A DNA stretch of 64,000 nucleotides from Tardiphaga alba (GCF_018279705.1 NZ_CP036498.1:4295001-4359000); one strand, 5' to 3'; numbered from the stretch's first letter, positions 34,014 through 44,288 are shown. Numbers and translations: made by a program. The notes: a model not told the origin generated them from the letters alone.

Positions 34014-34181
34014 ATGAGTGTTTCAAGCGTGAGCAGCACGCCCCCGGCCACACCGATCCAGCCGATCCAGGCGCGGACGCCTGAGGTGAAGAAGCAGGAT
34101 CAGGAAGAACGCAATCCGCCACCGCCGGCGCGCCCGCCGCTGCCGCCGGGCCAGGGCACGCGGATCGATCAATACGTGTGA
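34014..34181 (+). CDS. Small proline-rich protein (55 aa)
   Basis: 55 residues: serine-rich start (MSVSSVSSTPPATP), a charged middle (TPEVKKQDQEERN) and a proline run (PPPPARPPLPPG), ending GTRIDQYV. AAGGA lies 7 bases before ATG 34014. No signal peptide. Probably intrinsically disordered; no function known. A 12-bp-stem hairpin follows. Confidence 0.6.
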   Translation: MSVSSVSSTPPATPIQPIQARTPEVKKQDQEERNPPPPARPPLPPGQGTRIDQYV

Positions 34182-34190
34182 GTGACACTG

Positions 34191-34224
34191 GTAGGGTGGG
34201 CAAAGCGCAGCGTGCCCACCCTAC
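34191..34224. terminator. Bidirectional hairpin (12-bp perfect stem)
   Basis: GTAGGGTGGGCA pairs perfectly with TGCCCACCCTAC around a 10-base loop, between the convergent proline-rich and GST genes. No long T tract. The GTAGGGTGGGC..GCCCACCCTAC sequence is a common dispersed repeat in proteobacteria, so it may be a repeat serving as a terminator. Confidence 0.55.
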
Positions 34225-34229
34225 AGATG

Positions 34230-34936
34230 CTACTTATCGAGCGCCTTGTAGCGCCGGAAGATACCTTCCTCATTGAACGGGATGCGGCGGTCGCTAGCGA
34301 GATAGGCCTTGATGTTCGGCCGCTCGGCAACTTGATCATGCAGTCCGACGAGCGTCGGGATGTCGCGCTGGAATTTCTTCATCCGCTTCGGAAACGCGTA
34401 GCGGAATCCCTCGACGATCTGGAACAGCGACAGATCCACATAGGTGATCTTCCGGCCGGTGATATAGGCGCCGTCGCTGGCCTTCACCAGCTTCTCGAAG
34501 TATCCGAGAAACTTGGGCACGCGTTCGTTCCAGAACTCTCTGGTGCGCAGCTTGGCCGGCCCTTCTGGTCTTCGTAATAGAGCGACGTGCCGATCGGATG
34601 ATGGGTGTCGTGCACTTCCATCACGAAATCCGCGATGGTCAGTTGCAGGTCGTTGAGCTTGAGCCGCCCGGCTTCCGTCTTCGGCGCCAGCCCGTGCCGC
34701 GCACCGAGATAGAGCAGGATGTTCGCCGTCTGGCCGATCACCAGATTGCCCGCCTTCAGGAACGGCGGCGCAAAAGGCGGCAGATCCTTCTTCGCCTCCA
34801 GCATTTTCGTCATCGCGCCCATGCCGGCTTTGCCGCGGGCGACATCGACATAGTTGGCGCCGGCCTCTTCCAGCGCGAGGCGGACATATTCGCCGCGCCC
34901 CTGGATCATCGGCCAGTAATACAGCTCGTATCGCAT
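34230..34936 (-). pseudogene. Glutathione S-transferase, broken by a one-base frameshift
   Basis: From ATG 34936 (AGGAGG 8 bases upstream) the frame reads MRYELYYWPMIQGRGEYVRLALEE, a GST thioredoxin-like domain, as far as SLYYEDQKG. It then shifts. The other frame continues VPKFLGYFEKLVKAS and ITYVDLSLFQIVEGF, the helical C-terminal half with the conserved N-capping box/hydrophobic staple aspartate. Adding one base to the CCC at 34560-34562 (plus strand) restores an intact protein of about 235 residues. Sequencing error is as likely as true gene decay. Confidence 0.85.
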
Positions 34937-35152
34937 TCCGGAACCTCCTCGCGCGTTCACGTGCCGGGTTAACAAAACACCGCTGAATTCGTTCTGCGCG
35001 TTTACGACCGCAGACCCCAACCTCAGCGAGCGGAAATGCTAACCCGGCTTCAACCCTGTTTTGGCGATGCGACCTATATCGATGCGGATAAAGGCACCAC
35101 CTTACAACCGATTAAGGCTGTCCCTCGTAGGATGATACGCAGGGGAAGCTTC

Positions 35153-37231
35153 ATGTCGGGTCACTTTACGTTCGTCGTCCATCAGATTCTCGTGCTGCTC
35201 GCGGGATCGGTCTGCCTATTTGGAACCTGGGTGGGCATGCGCCACTTCGCGCGCGCCCGGGCCACATTGGGATCGACGCGAATCGGCTGGCTGTTCATGG
35301 CATCTGTCGGCACCGGCGCGGCGCTCTGGGCCTCGACCTACATATCGATCCTTGCACTCGATCCGCAGCTGAATAGCGGCTTCGACCTCGTCCCTGTGGC
35401 GATCACACTCGCCATCGCGATCCTCTCATGTCTTGTCGGCTTCGAAATCGGCAGCCGGCATTTCACCTTGGCGCCCGAGCTCGGCGGCGGCGTGATGGGT
35501 GTCGGCATTCTCCTGATGCACTACATCGGCGTCGATGCCTGGCACTTCAGCGGCACGACGCAATGGAGCGGCTATGGACTCGCGCTGTTGCTGCTGCTCG
35601 GCCTCGGCCTGTCGGCGCTCTCCGTCAATCGCGCCAACCGTCCGGTGACGCGCTGGTGCCGGCATGGCGCAGCCATCGTGCTCGCATTCATGATCTGCAC
35701 CATGCACTACGCATTGACGGTGTCTGCGAATGTCGTTCCCGATCCATCGGCGGTGCTGGCCCCGGAATTGGTGCCGGCGAAGATGCTCGGTGTCGGCGTC
35801 GTGCTGGCCGTGCTGCTGGTGATGGGCAGCGGCTTCTCGTCATATGTCATCGACATGCGAGCACGGACGGAGTCGGCCGAACGCATTCACCAGCTGTCGT
35901 TCAACGACAGCATGACCGGCCTGCCGAACCGCATCGCTTTCAACGAGCGCCTCGCTTTCTGGGCCGCGGAATCCCACGAACGCGCGCACAAGCTTGCAGC
36001 GCTGGCGATCAATATCGATGGCTTCAAGGACGTCAACGATCTCTACGGTCATGGCGCCGGCGATTTGCTGCTGATCGAGGCCGCGGCGCGGATGCGGCAT
36101 GCGCTTGGCGAAGACGAATTCCTGGCGCGGCAGAGCGGCGACGAATTTCTCGCTTTGCAGATGTCGGGCAGCCAGCCCGCGGATGCCGAACAGTTTGCCA
36201 TGCGCATTGCGGCGTCATTCGCCGCCCCGTTCGTCATTCGCGACCACACGATCGCGCTCACGGTCGCGATCGGCTATTCGGTCTTCCCGACCGATACGCC
36301 CGAGCGCGACCAGCTGCTCAGCAATGCCAAACTCGCGATGGATCGCGGCAAGGCCACACAACGCGGCGCCATCTGTGCCTATCACGGCGAGATGGATGCT
36401 GCCGCCCGCACCCGCCGGGCACTGGCGCGCGACCTGCAAAGCGCCGTCACCAATGGCGAACTCGAACTTCACTATCAGCTGCAGGCGCTGCTGGAAGACG
36501 GCACCATCTGTGGCGCCGAGGCGCTGATGCGCTGGAACCATCCGAAACTCGGCCGCGTGTCGCCGGCCGATTTCATTCCGCTCGCGGAAGAAACCGATGC
36601 CATCCTCGACATGGGCGAATGGGCGCTGCGCACAGCTTGTCGCGATGCCGCAGCAGGTCGCCTGCCCGGCACGATTGCCGTCAATCTGTCACCCGTGCAG
36701 TTCGGCCGAGCCGATCTTGCCGAAACGATTCACGCGATCCTGCTCGATACTGGCTTGTCGCCGCAGCGCCTCGAGATCGAAGTGACGGAAACGACATTGA
36801 TGGCGGACCAGACACGCGGGCTGCACATCCTGCGCAAGCTGAAAGCGATGGGCATCTCCATAGCCATGGACGATTTCGGCACCGGCTATTCGTCGCTCAG
36901 CACGCTGCACGTTTTTCCGTTCGACAAGATCAAGCTCGATCAATCTTTCGTCCGCCGCATTCCCGATGACGCCGCAGCCTGCGCGATCGTCCGTACGGTG
37001 CTGGCGCTCGGCCACAGCCTGCGCATTCCGGTGCTCGCCGAAGGCATCGAAACCTCGGCGCAATGGCACTTCCTGCTCGGCGAAGGCTGCAGCAAGGGGC
37101 AAGGCTACCTGTACGCCCGACCGGTCCCACTGGCGCAGGTGCCCGCAATAATCGAAATGGCGGAAGCCGTGGCTCAGGCCGAGGCCAGAACCGCAGCAGC
37201 GGCCGAAATGATGTTGATCGCCGCGGCGTAA
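35153..37231 (+). CDS. MHYT-GGDEF-EAL c-di-GMP signalling protein
   Basis: 692 residues. An MHYT sensor (about 5-230; seven hydrophobic helices, with LMHYIGVDAWHF and TMHYALTVSANV) is proposed to bind copper for gas sensing. A GGDEF domain (about 255-410) has the degenerate active loop RQSGDEF. An EAL domain (about 425-675) keeps GAEALMRW, NLSPVQF, LEIEVTE, AMDDFGTGYSSL, KLDQSFV and LAEGIET, the metal and substrate residues. It should be chiefly a c-di-GMP phosphodiesterase. ATG 35153 with AGGGGA upstream is preferred over the longer frame from 35036. Confidence 0.94.
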   Translation: MSGHFTFVVHQILVLLAGSVCLFGTWVGMRHFARARATLGSTRIGWLFMASVGTGAALWASTYISILALDPQLNSGFDLVPVAITLAIAILSCLVGFEIGSRHFTLAPELGGGVMGVGILLMHYIGVDAWHFSGTTQWSGYGLALLLLLGLGLSALSVNRANRPVTRWCRHGAAIVLAFMICTMHYALTVSANVVPDPSAVLAPELVPAKMLGVGVVLAVLLVMGSGFSSYVIDMRARTESAERIHQLSFNDSMTGLPNRIAFNERLAFWAAESHERAHKLAALAINIDGFKDVNDLYGHGAGDLLLIEAAARMRHALGEDEFLARQSGDEFLALQMSGSQPADAEQFAMRIAASFAAPFVIRDHTIALTVAIGYSVFPTDTPERDQLLSNAKLAMDRGKATQRGAICAYHGEMDAAARTRRALARDLQSAVTNGELELHYQLQALLEDGTICGAEALMRWNHPKLGRVSPADFIPLAEETDAILDMGEWALRTACRDAAAGRLPGTIAVNLSPVQFGRADLAETIHAILLDTGLSPQRLEIEVTETTLMADQTRGLHILRKLKAMGISIAMDDFGTGYSSLSTLHVFPFDKIKLDQSFVRRIPDDAAACAIVRTVLALGHSLRIPVLAEGIETSAQWHFLLGEGCSKGQGYLYARPVPLAQVPAIIEMAEAVAQAEARTAAAAEMMLIAAA

Positions 37232-37269
37232 ACATCGCGGCGATCTCCTGTATCACCTTGCGAGCGATT

Positions 37270-37950
37270 TCAGTTCGCCGCGAAGCAGTAGAGCAGACCG
37301 TCGCCGCCGGTGCTCTTCAGATCGTTCTGAGAGCAGCCACCATCCGGTCCGCGCGACGGATGCGACGTATTCCACGACTTTGCCGGCGGCTCCTCGTTGA
37401 GGCCGATGCGGTCGATATGGCCGACCATCGCCGCGCCCTGAGTGCTGCTCGTCCAGTTCTTGCAGGTGCGATCATCGGCGCCGGCGAATGCAGTGCCATC
37501 GGCCTGCGAACCCGTCAGCACGTCATGGCGGTTCGGCGTATCGCCGCGGCCATTGATGACATCGCCTTTCTCGCTCAGTGAGTTCTGCTTGCTGAGCGCA
37601 TTGTTGGCACTGTGCAGGTCGGCAACGTCCTTGGCGACGACGACACCCTTGGCGTTCTTCCACGGTCCATTGCCGATACGATCCTTGGCATTCACGGCAG
37701 GCTTGCCGTCGGCCGCCTGGGTGGAGAGATAAGCGCGCCATGTCTTGGCACCCGCGCCCGCTGCTTGCGCCAGCGTCTGACAGTGATTGTCAGCGCCAGC
37801 GAGGCCGCCGAGATTGCCGCCATTGCCGATGCCGTTGCTGGTGACGAAGAAACTCGTATCGGCCCCTTGTGCAGCAGCCGGCTTGCTTGCCAGCACCACA
37901 GCGCCGGCACAAAGCGCGGCGCAGGACAGCGTCGTGAAAAGTTTCGTCAT
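37270..37950 (-). CDS. Secreted C-type-lectin-like protein
   Basis: 226 residues with a signal peptide (ALCAGAVVLASKPAAAQ). The mature part begins SFFVTSNGIGNGGNLGGLAGADNHCQTLA with TWRAYLST, continues through RIGNGPW and DRTCKNWTSS, and ends DGGCSQNDLKSTGGDGLLYCFA. The order (asp/cys start, tryptophan motif, cysteine pairs, final YCFA) matches the DUF1554-like lectin fold. It is likely a periplasmic or exported binding protein; ligand unknown. GGAGGA before ATG 37950 fixes the start. Confidence 0.78.
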   Translation of the reverse strand: MTKLFTTLSCAALCAGAVVLASKPAAAQGADTSFFVTSNGIGNGGNLGGLAGADNHCQTLAQAAGAGAKTWRAYLSTQAADGKPAVNAKDRIGNGPWKNAKGVVVAKDVADLHSANNALSKQNSLSEKGDVINGRGDTPNRHDVLTGSQADGTAFAGADDRTCKNWTSSTQGAAMVGHIDRIGLNEEPPAKSWNTSHPSRGPDGGCSQNDLKSTGGDGLLYCFAAN

Positions 37951-38095
37951 GGCTTCCTCCAATGCATTTTTTGAAACATGAACAAGTCAGTCGCGGTGAG
38001 CCGCAACAGACCAACAAGCAACCGCATCGATTATTCCACTATTTCACGCCTACAATTTTTGCGCGGGCATCTTGCCGACATCGCCAAAGAGCCCA

Positions 38096-38127
38096 ACGAA
38101 AAAGCGCCGCGGTTGCCCGCGGCGCTT
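38096..38127 (-). terminator. Rho-independent terminator of the Tim44-like gene
   Basis: AGCGCCGCGG (38103-38112) pairs perfectly with CCGCGGCGCT (38117-38126) across a 4-base loop. On the minus strand it is followed by TTTTTCGTT, so it ends the gene starting at 39218. Confidence 0.85.
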
Positions 38128-38153
38128 GCATCACTCTCGATCTTGCGGGCGTG

Positions 38154-39218
38154 TTACGCCTGCTGGATCGCTGACAGTTCCCAGTTGCCGCCATTGGTGC
38201 GGATGAAGGTCCAGACTTCCGTGGCTTCGGTCGGGGTCTCGCTGCCGGCGACGAGGCGATTGGTGCCGCGTTCCAGCGTCTTGTCGATCAGCGAGAAGCG
38301 CATGGCCACGCTGGCATATTCGTCGTTGCCTTCGCGCCAGGCTTCCGCGAGGTCGCCCTGCAGCAGCTTGACGTCCGACACCTTGTTGATGTCGTTGTTG
38401 GCCTTGTTCTCCGCGAGATCCTTCGCGAAGTACGAGGTCATTTCCGGCGTCGCCAGCTTGCCGAGCGCGTCGGTGTCCTCGTTCGACCAGGCGGCCTGGA
38501 TCTCGGTCAGCAGGCGCTCGAAGTCCTCATAGTCCTTCGGACCGATCTGAACCGGACGCTCGTCCTGGCGCGAAGCGCCGAAGCCGAAGCCACCGAGCGC
38601 GCTGCGCGGAGCGGCCTGCGGAGCTTCCTGCTGCTGCGCACCGTAAGCGTGGTTGCTCTGGGCGTTCTGGTTCGCATCCGGACCGTTGCCGGGACCGGCA
38701 TAGGGCGAAGCCGACGGACCGGCATAGGCCGATGCGGTCTGGCCCTGGTTGCGGCGCTGCCACCACTTCATGGCAAGGCGGACGACGATAACGATCAGGG
38801 CCACCTGCACCAGCAGGCCGATGATCGACATCATGCTGCCGAGGCCGCTGAGGAAGCCGCCGCCGAACAGCATGCCGAGCAGGCCCGCGCCGAGGAAGCC
38901 GGCGGCGAGGCCACCAAGCATGCCCATGCCCGGACGGTTGAAGAAGCCACCCTTGCTGGCGGCGCCCGCAGCGGCGGGACCGGCCATGCCGGGCGAACCC
39001 GGCTGCTGCATGGTGCGGTTCATAGGCTGGGCCGCATTCGGCGCCGTAGCCGTGCCCGGCGTGGGGGCAAACGTCTTCGAGCCGCGCGAGCCCATGCTGC
39101 CCTTGCCGCCCGGACGCGCATCGGCGATCGTCGAGACGGCGATCGTGAGCGGCATGGCCAGCGACAGAACAACGGCGAGCGTCTTCATCGCGCCGCGCAT
39201 GCTGAACGTGAAAGTCAT
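38154..39218 (-). CDS. Tim44-domain protein
   Basis: 354 residues. A signal-like N-terminus (TLAVVLSLAMPLTIAVSTIADA), a Gly/Ser/Pro-rich linker, then a glycine-rich hydrophobic region and one transmembrane helix (MMSIIGLLVQVALIVIVVRLAMKWW). A Tim44-like domain (about 225-354) follows, with DYEDFERLLTEIQAAWSNED, AYF-type core, and a final EVWTFIRTNGGNWELSAIQ. The family includes mitochondrial Tim44 and bacterial envelope proteins. A role in protein assembly at the membrane is possible but unproven. Confidence 0.9.
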   Translation of the reverse strand: MTFTFSMRGAMKTLAVVLSLAMPLTIAVSTIADARPGGKGSMGSRGSKTFAPTPGTATAPNAAQPMNRTMQQPGSPGMAGPAAAGAASKGGFFNRPGMGMLGGLAAGFLGAGLLGMLFGGGFLSGLGSMMSIIGLLVQVALIVIVVRLAMKWWQRRNQGQTASAYAGPSASPYAGPGNGPDANQNAQSNHAYGAQQQEAPQAAPRSALGGFGFGASRQDERPVQIGPKDYEDFERLLTEIQAAWSNEDTDALGKLATPEMTSYFAKDLAENKANNDINKVSDVKLLQGDLAEAWREGNDEYASVAMRFSLIDKTLERGTNRLVAGSETPTEATEVWTFIRTNGGNWELSAIQQA

Positions 39219-39413
39219 GGTCTTTTCCCTTAATCCCCGGCACGGGGAAATCGCCCCCTAAGATGGCGACGCCGCAGGAAAAAGAAAGCGCGCTTCACGC
39301 CGCATGGCTGCGGCGCTCAGTCGCGGGTTTAGGGGCGTTCTAAAGCGCGCAAGGCCTGCAATTTCAACCGCTTATGGTGCAGCGCGGAATATCGGAACAA
39401 CCGAATAGCGCCG

Positions 39414-41978
39414 TTAGTCCGGCGCCATCGTCTCCTTCACCTTCTCGATCAGCGCGCTGAGCGCGAAGGGTTTGGGCAGGAAGGCGAACTGCTGATTCTC
39501 GGGCAGGCTCTTTTCGAACGCCTCTTCGGCATAGCCCGACACGAAGATGATCTTCAGGTCCGGATTGAGGGCGCGCATTTCTTTCAGCAGCGTCGGGCCG
39601 TCCATTTCAGGCATGACCACGTCGGAGACGACGAGATCGATGTTGCGGTCCTGCTCCTCGAACATTTCGAGCGCCTCGACACCGTTGGAGGCTTCGACCA
39701 CGGTATAGCCGCGCGAGCGCAGGCCGCGGGCGTTCAGGCCGCGCAGACCCTCTTCGTCCTCCACCAGCAGGATCGTACCCTGCCCGGTGAGATCAGCCTT
39801 GGGCTTCGCGGCTTCCTTGGCGGCAATCGCGGCTGCGATGGCGGGATCCGGTGCGGCTTCCTTGTCCTGGTGATGACGCGGCAGGAAGATGCGGAAGGTG
39901 GTGCCCTGCCCTTCCTTGGAATCCACATAGACGAAGCCGCCGGTCTGCTTGACGATGCCATAGACCGTGGAGAGGCCGAGACCGGTGCCCTTGCCGACAT
40001 CCTTGGTCGAGAAGAACGGCTCGAAGATCTTTTCGACGATCTCGGCGGGAATGCCGGTGCCGGTATCTGTGACGGCGATCTCGACATAATCCGCGGACGG
40101 CATGCCCTTGTAAGCAAGCTTCTCCGTCTGCTCGGTTGGGATGTTGCTGGTCCGCACCGTGAGCGAACCGCCATCCGGCATTGCGTCGCGGGCATTGACC
40201 GTGAGATTCACGATCACCTGTTCGAATTGCGAGATATCCACCTTCACCGGCCACAGGTCGCGGCCGTGAACGACGTCCAGCTTCACCTTCTCGCCGATCA
40301 GCCGCTTCAGCAGCAGATCGATATCGGACAGCGCATCGCCGAGATTGAGCACGGTCGGACGCAGCGTCTGCCGGCGCGAGAACGCCAGCAGCTGGCGCAC
40401 CAGCGTCGCCGCACGCATCGCGTTCTGCTTGATCTGCATGATGTCCTGGAACGACGGATCGGTCGGCTTGTGCGCGTTCAGCAGGAAGTCATTGGCCATC
40501 ATGATGGCCGACAGAACGTTGTTGAAGTCATGCGCGATGCCGCCGGCCAGCTGGCCGATGGTGTCCATCTTCTGCGCCTGGTTGACCTGGTTCTCGAGCG
40601 CGCGGCGCTCGGTGGTCTCCAGCATATAGACGATGGCGGATTCGCTCTCGCGCTCCTGTTCGTCCACCGCGGTCACGAAGAACTGGCCCCAGCGTTCCTT
40701 TGCGCCATCGAGCAGCAACTCCACCGGCGCGATGTCACCCTGGCCCTGTGCGGCCTGGCCGATCGCCGTCAGCAACTGCGCACGGTCGCGCTCGCTGACC
40801 GCCGCGGGCATCGACTTGTTGACGGTGCCGTCGGCATTGAGGCTCTGCGCCAGCTTGGCGAAGCGCGCATTGCCGCGCACGACGGTGCCGGTGAGATCGA
40901 CGGTGGCGATCGCCATCGGCGTGTGGTCGAAGAAGCGCATGAAGCGCACTTCGGCAGCGCGCTGCGGATCCGAACGTTCGTCGCGGGCACGGCTGATCAC
41001 CAGCGTGCGCGACGCGCCGGGCACGCCGTCCGCGCCGAAAGCGAGCTTGTGATAGAGCCTGACCGGCACGGCTTTTCCGCCGCGCTGCTTGAGGTCGATG
41101 TCGAAGACTTCGGTCTTCACCTCGCCGGGGATCGGCACGATGGAGGTGAGCAACGACGCGCCGTCGCCGGACACGATATCCGCCAGTTTCAGGCCGCCGG
41201 AGCCGATCTCGGCGAGGTCGTGATCGAGCCAATTTGCCAATGTCGCGTTGACATAGACGAGCTCGCCTTTCGGATTGACCGAGAAGAAACCGCACGGCGC
41301 GTGATCAAGATATTCGATCGCATGTTGCAGCTCCTGGAACACGTCTTCCTGGCGCTGGCGATCGCGGGTGATGTCCGCCACCGACCACACAGTCGATTTT
41401 GCCTCGCGCTTGCCGGCCCCCAGCGGCCGCACCCGCATGCGCAACCAGCGGCCATGCGAGCCGTCGGCGACGGTGACGCGCACCTCCTCCTGCTGCCGCT
41501 TGCCCTCGCGGGCGGCCTTGAGCAGGCGGAATACGGCTTCCGAGACATCGGGATTGCCGATGAAGACACGCTCGACCGGGCGCGCCTCCTGGGCCGAGGC
41601 CGCGCCGGTCAGCGTCAGATAGGCCGCGTTGGCATAGACGACATGGCCGTGCCCATCCGTGACTGCAATACCGTCGAATGCGTGGTCAGCCACGGCGCGC
41701 ATGATCGGGTCGTTGGAATTGCGCTCGGCAAAGCGGATGATGCCTGCCGCAAAGGCGAACAGCATGAACAGGCCGACCATGGCCAGCAGCGCCAGCAGGC
41801 CGAGAATATAGGGCTGCGCCTGCGCACGCCCGAGGGTCATGAAGGCGACCGCACAAGCGACGATGGCGGCCGCGATCAGCAGCACGAGGACGATGCTGCC
41901 ACTGCGGCGGACCGGCTCCTGCGCTGCCGGCGTTTCCGCCGGCAAGATCTGGCCGTTGTGATCGGTCTCGACAGTCAT
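39414..41978 (-). CDS. cckA: Hybrid histidine kinase CckA
   Basis: 854 residues. Two N-terminal transmembrane helices (about 27-47 and 57-77) are followed by PAS domains ([36 protein letters not shown]; and a third around [16 protein letters not shown]). The HisKA domain is [13 protein letters not shown] with His483, the HATPase_c has N-box [11 protein letters not shown] and [12 protein letters not shown], and the receiver domain has [14 protein letters not shown] (Asp786). Through ChpT it phosphorylates CtrA, the cell-cycle and flagellar regulator. CtrA boxes occur before flgB, fliL and fliX in this window. Confidence 0.95.
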   Translation of the reverse strand: MTVETDHNGQILPAETPAAQEPVRRSGSIVLVLLIAAAIVACAVAFMTLGRAQAQPYILGLLALLAMVGLFMLFAFAAGIIRFAERNSNDPIMRAVADHAFDGIAVTDGHGHVVYANAAYLTLTGAASAQEARPVERVFIGNPDVSEAVFRLLKAAREGKRQQEEVRVTVADGSHGRWLRMRVRPLGAGKREAKSTVWSVADITRDRQRQEDVFQELQHAIEYLDHAPCGFFSVNPKGELVYVNATLANWLDHDLAEIGSGGLKLADIVSGDGASLLTSIVPIPGEVKTEVFDIDLKQRGGKAVPVRLYHKLAFGADGVPGASRTLVISRARDERSDPQRAAEVRFMRFFDHTPMAIATVDLTGTVVRGNARFAKLAQSLNADGTVNKSMPAAVSERDRAQLLTAIGQAAQGQGDIAPVELLLDGAKERWGQFFVTAVDEQERESESAIVYMLETTERRALENQVNQAQKMDTIGQLAGGIAHDFNNVLSAIMMANDFLLNAHKPTDPSFQDIMQIKQNAMRAATLVRQLLAFSRRQTLRPTVLNLGDALSDIDLLLKRLIGEKVKLDVVHGRDLWPVKVDISQFEQVIVNLTVNARDAMPDGGSLTVRTSNIPTEQTEKLAYKGMPSADYVEIAVTDTGTGIPAEIVEKIFEPFFSTKDVGKGTGLGLSTVYGIVKQTGGFVYVDSKEGQGTTFRIFLPRHHQDKEAAPDPAIAAAIAAKEAAKPKADLTGQGTILLVEDEEGLRGLNARGLRSRGYTVVEASNGVEALEMFEEQDRNIDLVVSDVVMPEMDGPTLLKEMRALNPDLKIIFVSGYAEEAFEKSLPENQQFAFLPKPFALSALIEKVKETMAPD

Positions 41979-42129
41979 CGGACGGGGGTTCGCCTGTTAT
42001 CTAGAAGGGTTAGGTCGCGCCTGCGCGCATCTTCTGAGTGCCTCAACCGGACGGGGCTGCGCAAGCCGTCCGGGCCGTCATTTGCTGGCAATCCGTCGAT
42101 TTGCCACGCGTTCCAACACCTCTTTGGCA

Positions 42130-43206
42130 TCATAGCGGACGCCCGGACAGGCCACGCTTGAGGCCCATGACGTAACCGATGACCTCTGCCACCGCCTGAT
42201 AGTGCTCGCCCGGAATCTCGTCGTCGATCTCCACCGTGGCATAGAGCGCGCGGGCGAGCGGCACGTTTTCGACGATCGGGATGTCGTGCTTGCCCGCCAC
42301 TTCCCGGATCTTCAACGCGATCGCGTCCATGCCCTTGGCGACGCAGATCGGCGCGGTCATGCCGCGCTCGTATTTCAGGGCGACGGAGTAGTGGGTCGGG
42401 TTGGTGATGATCACCGATGCCGTCGGGACCGCCGCCATCATGCGCTTCTTCATGCTCTGCTGGCGCAGTTGCTTGATCTTGCCCTTGATATGCGGGTCGC
42501 CTTCGGACTGCTTGTATTCTTCCTTCACTTCCTGCAGCGACATCTTCAGCTTCTCGAACCAGGTCCGATACTGGAAGAAGAAGTCGGCGATTGCGATGAA
42601 AGCGAGCATCGCGACCACCGAGCCCAGCAACTGCAAGGCCAGCGTCGTCGAGATATCGATGATGGCGCTGGGATCGTTGCGCACGATCGCATCGAGCCGA
42701 AAGCGCTCCGGCCACAGCACCGCGCACATCACGGTGCCGACGACGATGAGCTTGAACAGCCCCTTGAGGAAATTCGCCAGCGCCTGCTTACCGAAAATGC
42801 GCTTGGCACCTTCCATCGGCGAGAGCTTGCTGAATTTCGGCGTCAGACCTTCGGTGGAGAAGACCAGCCGATGCTGGATCAGATTGCCGGCCACCGCAGC
42901 CAGGACGATGAACAGGAACGGCATCCCCAGCGTGGACAGCAGCGAGACGCAGAGTTCCTTCGTCAGTTCGATCAGCGCGGCGCCATCGGTGCGGATCATC
43001 CACGAATTCTGCAGCAGGTTCTTCAGCGGCGTCTGCAGGCCGGTACCGATCGAGCTGTGAAAGCTGGACAGCACCAGCGTCGCGCCGGCCAGCAGGAACC
43101 AGGTGCTGACCTCTTGGCTTTTGGCAACGTCGCCGCGTTGGTGTGCGTCGTCGAGCTTCTTTTGTGTGGGGTCGTGTGTTTTTTCGTTCTCACTTTCCTC
43201 GGCCAT
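42130..43206 (-). CDS. flhB: Flagellar export switch protein FlhB
   Basis: 358 residues. Hydrophilic N-terminus (EESENEKTHDPTQKKLDDAHQRGDVAKSQEV) typical of FlhB, four transmembrane helices, then a cytoplasmic domain with the autocleavage site NPTH at residues 269-272 (ITNPTHYSVALKYE). It switches type III export specificity from rod/hook to filament. It lies 10 bp after fliR; the next gene downstream is cckA after a 151-bp gap. Confidence 0.97.
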   Translation of the reverse strand: MAEESENEKTHDPTQKKLDDAHQRGDVAKSQEVSTWFLLAGATLVLSSFHSSIGTGLQTPLKNLLQNSWMIRTDGAALIELTKELCVSLLSTLGMPFLFIVLAAVAGNLIQHRLVFSTEGLTPKFSKLSPMEGAKRIFGKQALANFLKGLFKLIVVGTVMCAVLWPERFRLDAIVRNDPSAIIDISTTLALQLLGSVVAMLAFIAIADFFFQYRTWFEKLKMSLQEVKEEYKQSEGDPHIKGKIKQLRQQSMKKRMMAAVPTASVIITNPTHYSVALKYERGMTAPICVAKGMDAIALKIREVAGKHDIPIVENVPLARALYATVEIDDEIPGEHYQAVAEVIGYVMGLKRGLSGRPL

Positions 43207-43216
43207 AGGCGCCCTC

Positions 43217-43987
43217 CTATGTCCGCGGCATCATCTGGTACATCACACCAGAGAAGTAATCCATGTAGGTGCTCATCATCGTGGTGAGCACCAGCGCGAA
43301 GATCAGGAAACCGATCACGATCGAGAGCGGCACACCGACGAAATACACCTGCATCTGCGGCATCAGGCGCGCCAGCACGCCGAGCCCCATATTGAACACC
43401 AGGCCGAAGACGAGAAACGGCGCCGAGAGTTGCACGCCGATCTTGAAGGCAGCGGAAAAGGCGCTGGTCGCAAGTGCTGCGACATCGCCAGCGGGAAGCA
43501 CCTCACCCGGCGAGAAGATCTTGTAGCTGTCGTTCAGCGCGGCAATCACAAGGTGATGCGTATCGGTGGCGAAGATCAGCGCGATGCCGAGCAGATTGAG
43601 AAAGTTGCCGATCAGCACGCCCTGCTGGCCTTGCGTGGGATCGACCGAGGTGACGAAGCCGAGACCAAGCTGCTGCGCGATGACCGAGCCTGCCACCTGC
43701 AGCGCGGAGAGCGTCACGCGCGCGGTGGTACCCAGCACGATGCCGATGATGATCTCATGCAGCAGCATGACCAGCATCGGCATGATCGCCCCCATATCGA
43801 CATTGTAGGCGGCGCGATGCGCCGGCAGCATGATCAGGGTCAGCGCCAGCGCGATCGAGAGTTTGATGCGCATCGGAATATTGCTCTCGCCGAAGCCGGG
43901 CAACAGCATCACCATCGCGCCGATGCGGGCGAAAGCCAGCATGAAGGCGGCGGCGAGCGCCGGCAGGAGCGAGATGTCGATACGCAT
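43217..43987 (-). CDS. fliR: Flagellar export protein FliR
   Basis: 256 residues with about six transmembrane helices. It begins MRIDISLLPALAAAFMLAFARIGAMVMLLPGFGE, as FliR proteins do; FGLVFNMGLGVLARLMPQMQVYFVGVPLSI is the conserved C-terminal segment. It is part of the export gate with FliP and FliQ. ATG 43987 replaces a longer frame beginning inside fliQ. Confidence 0.96.
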   Translation of the reverse strand: MRIDISLLPALAAAFMLAFARIGAMVMLLPGFGESNIPMRIKLSIALALTLIMLPAHRAAYNVDMGAIMPMLVMLLHEIIIGIVLGTTARVTLSALQVAGSVIAQQLGLGFVTSVDPTQGQQGVLIGNFLNLLGIALIFATDTHHLVIAALNDSYKIFSPGEVLPAGDVAALATSAFSAAFKIGVQLSAPFLVFGLVFNMGLGVLARLMPQMQVYFVGVPLSIVIGFLIFALVLTTMMSTYMDYFSGVMYQMMPRT

Positions 43988-43998
43988 GGGGATGTCTA

Positions 43999-44262
43999 TC
44001 ACCCCCCGATGATTCGCGACGATATCCGCAGCATGTAGCCCGACAGCAGGTCCCCCATGAAAGGGAGCGTCAGAATCATCGTGGCAAAGACCGCCAGGAT
44101 CTTCGGGACGAAGACGAGCGACTGCTCCTGCACCTGGGTCAGCGCCTGCACCAGCGAAATCACCACGCCGACGATGAGCCCCACCACCATCAGCGGGCCG
44201 GACACCAGGACGATGGTCCAGATGGCATCGCGGGCAACGTCGAGAGTTTCTGGGCCGGTCAT
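43999..44262 (-). CDS. fliQ: Flagellar export protein FliQ
   Basis: 87 residues with two transmembrane helices (IWTIVLVSGPLMVVGLIVGVVISLVQALTQVQEQSLVFVPKIL is the FliQ hallmark, shown here for position 20-60). The small size, LVQALTQVQEQ and PKILAV motif fit FliQ. A start five codons upstream exists; MTGPETL at 44262 is the usual N-terminus. It is 11 bp before fliR and separated from fliE by a repeat block. Confidence 0.95.
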   Translation of the reverse strand: MTGPETLDVARDAIWTIVLVSGPLMVVGLIVGVVISLVQALTQVQEQSLVFVPKILAVFATMILTLPFMGDLLSGYMLRISSRIIGG

Positions 44263-44288
44263 GGAGTGTTCCTTCAAGAAAGAAAATC

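Noticed and set aside
39870..42161. 763-codon plus-strand frame opposite cckA
   Set aside because: Antisense shadow; CckA on the other strand has complete kinase and receiver motifs.
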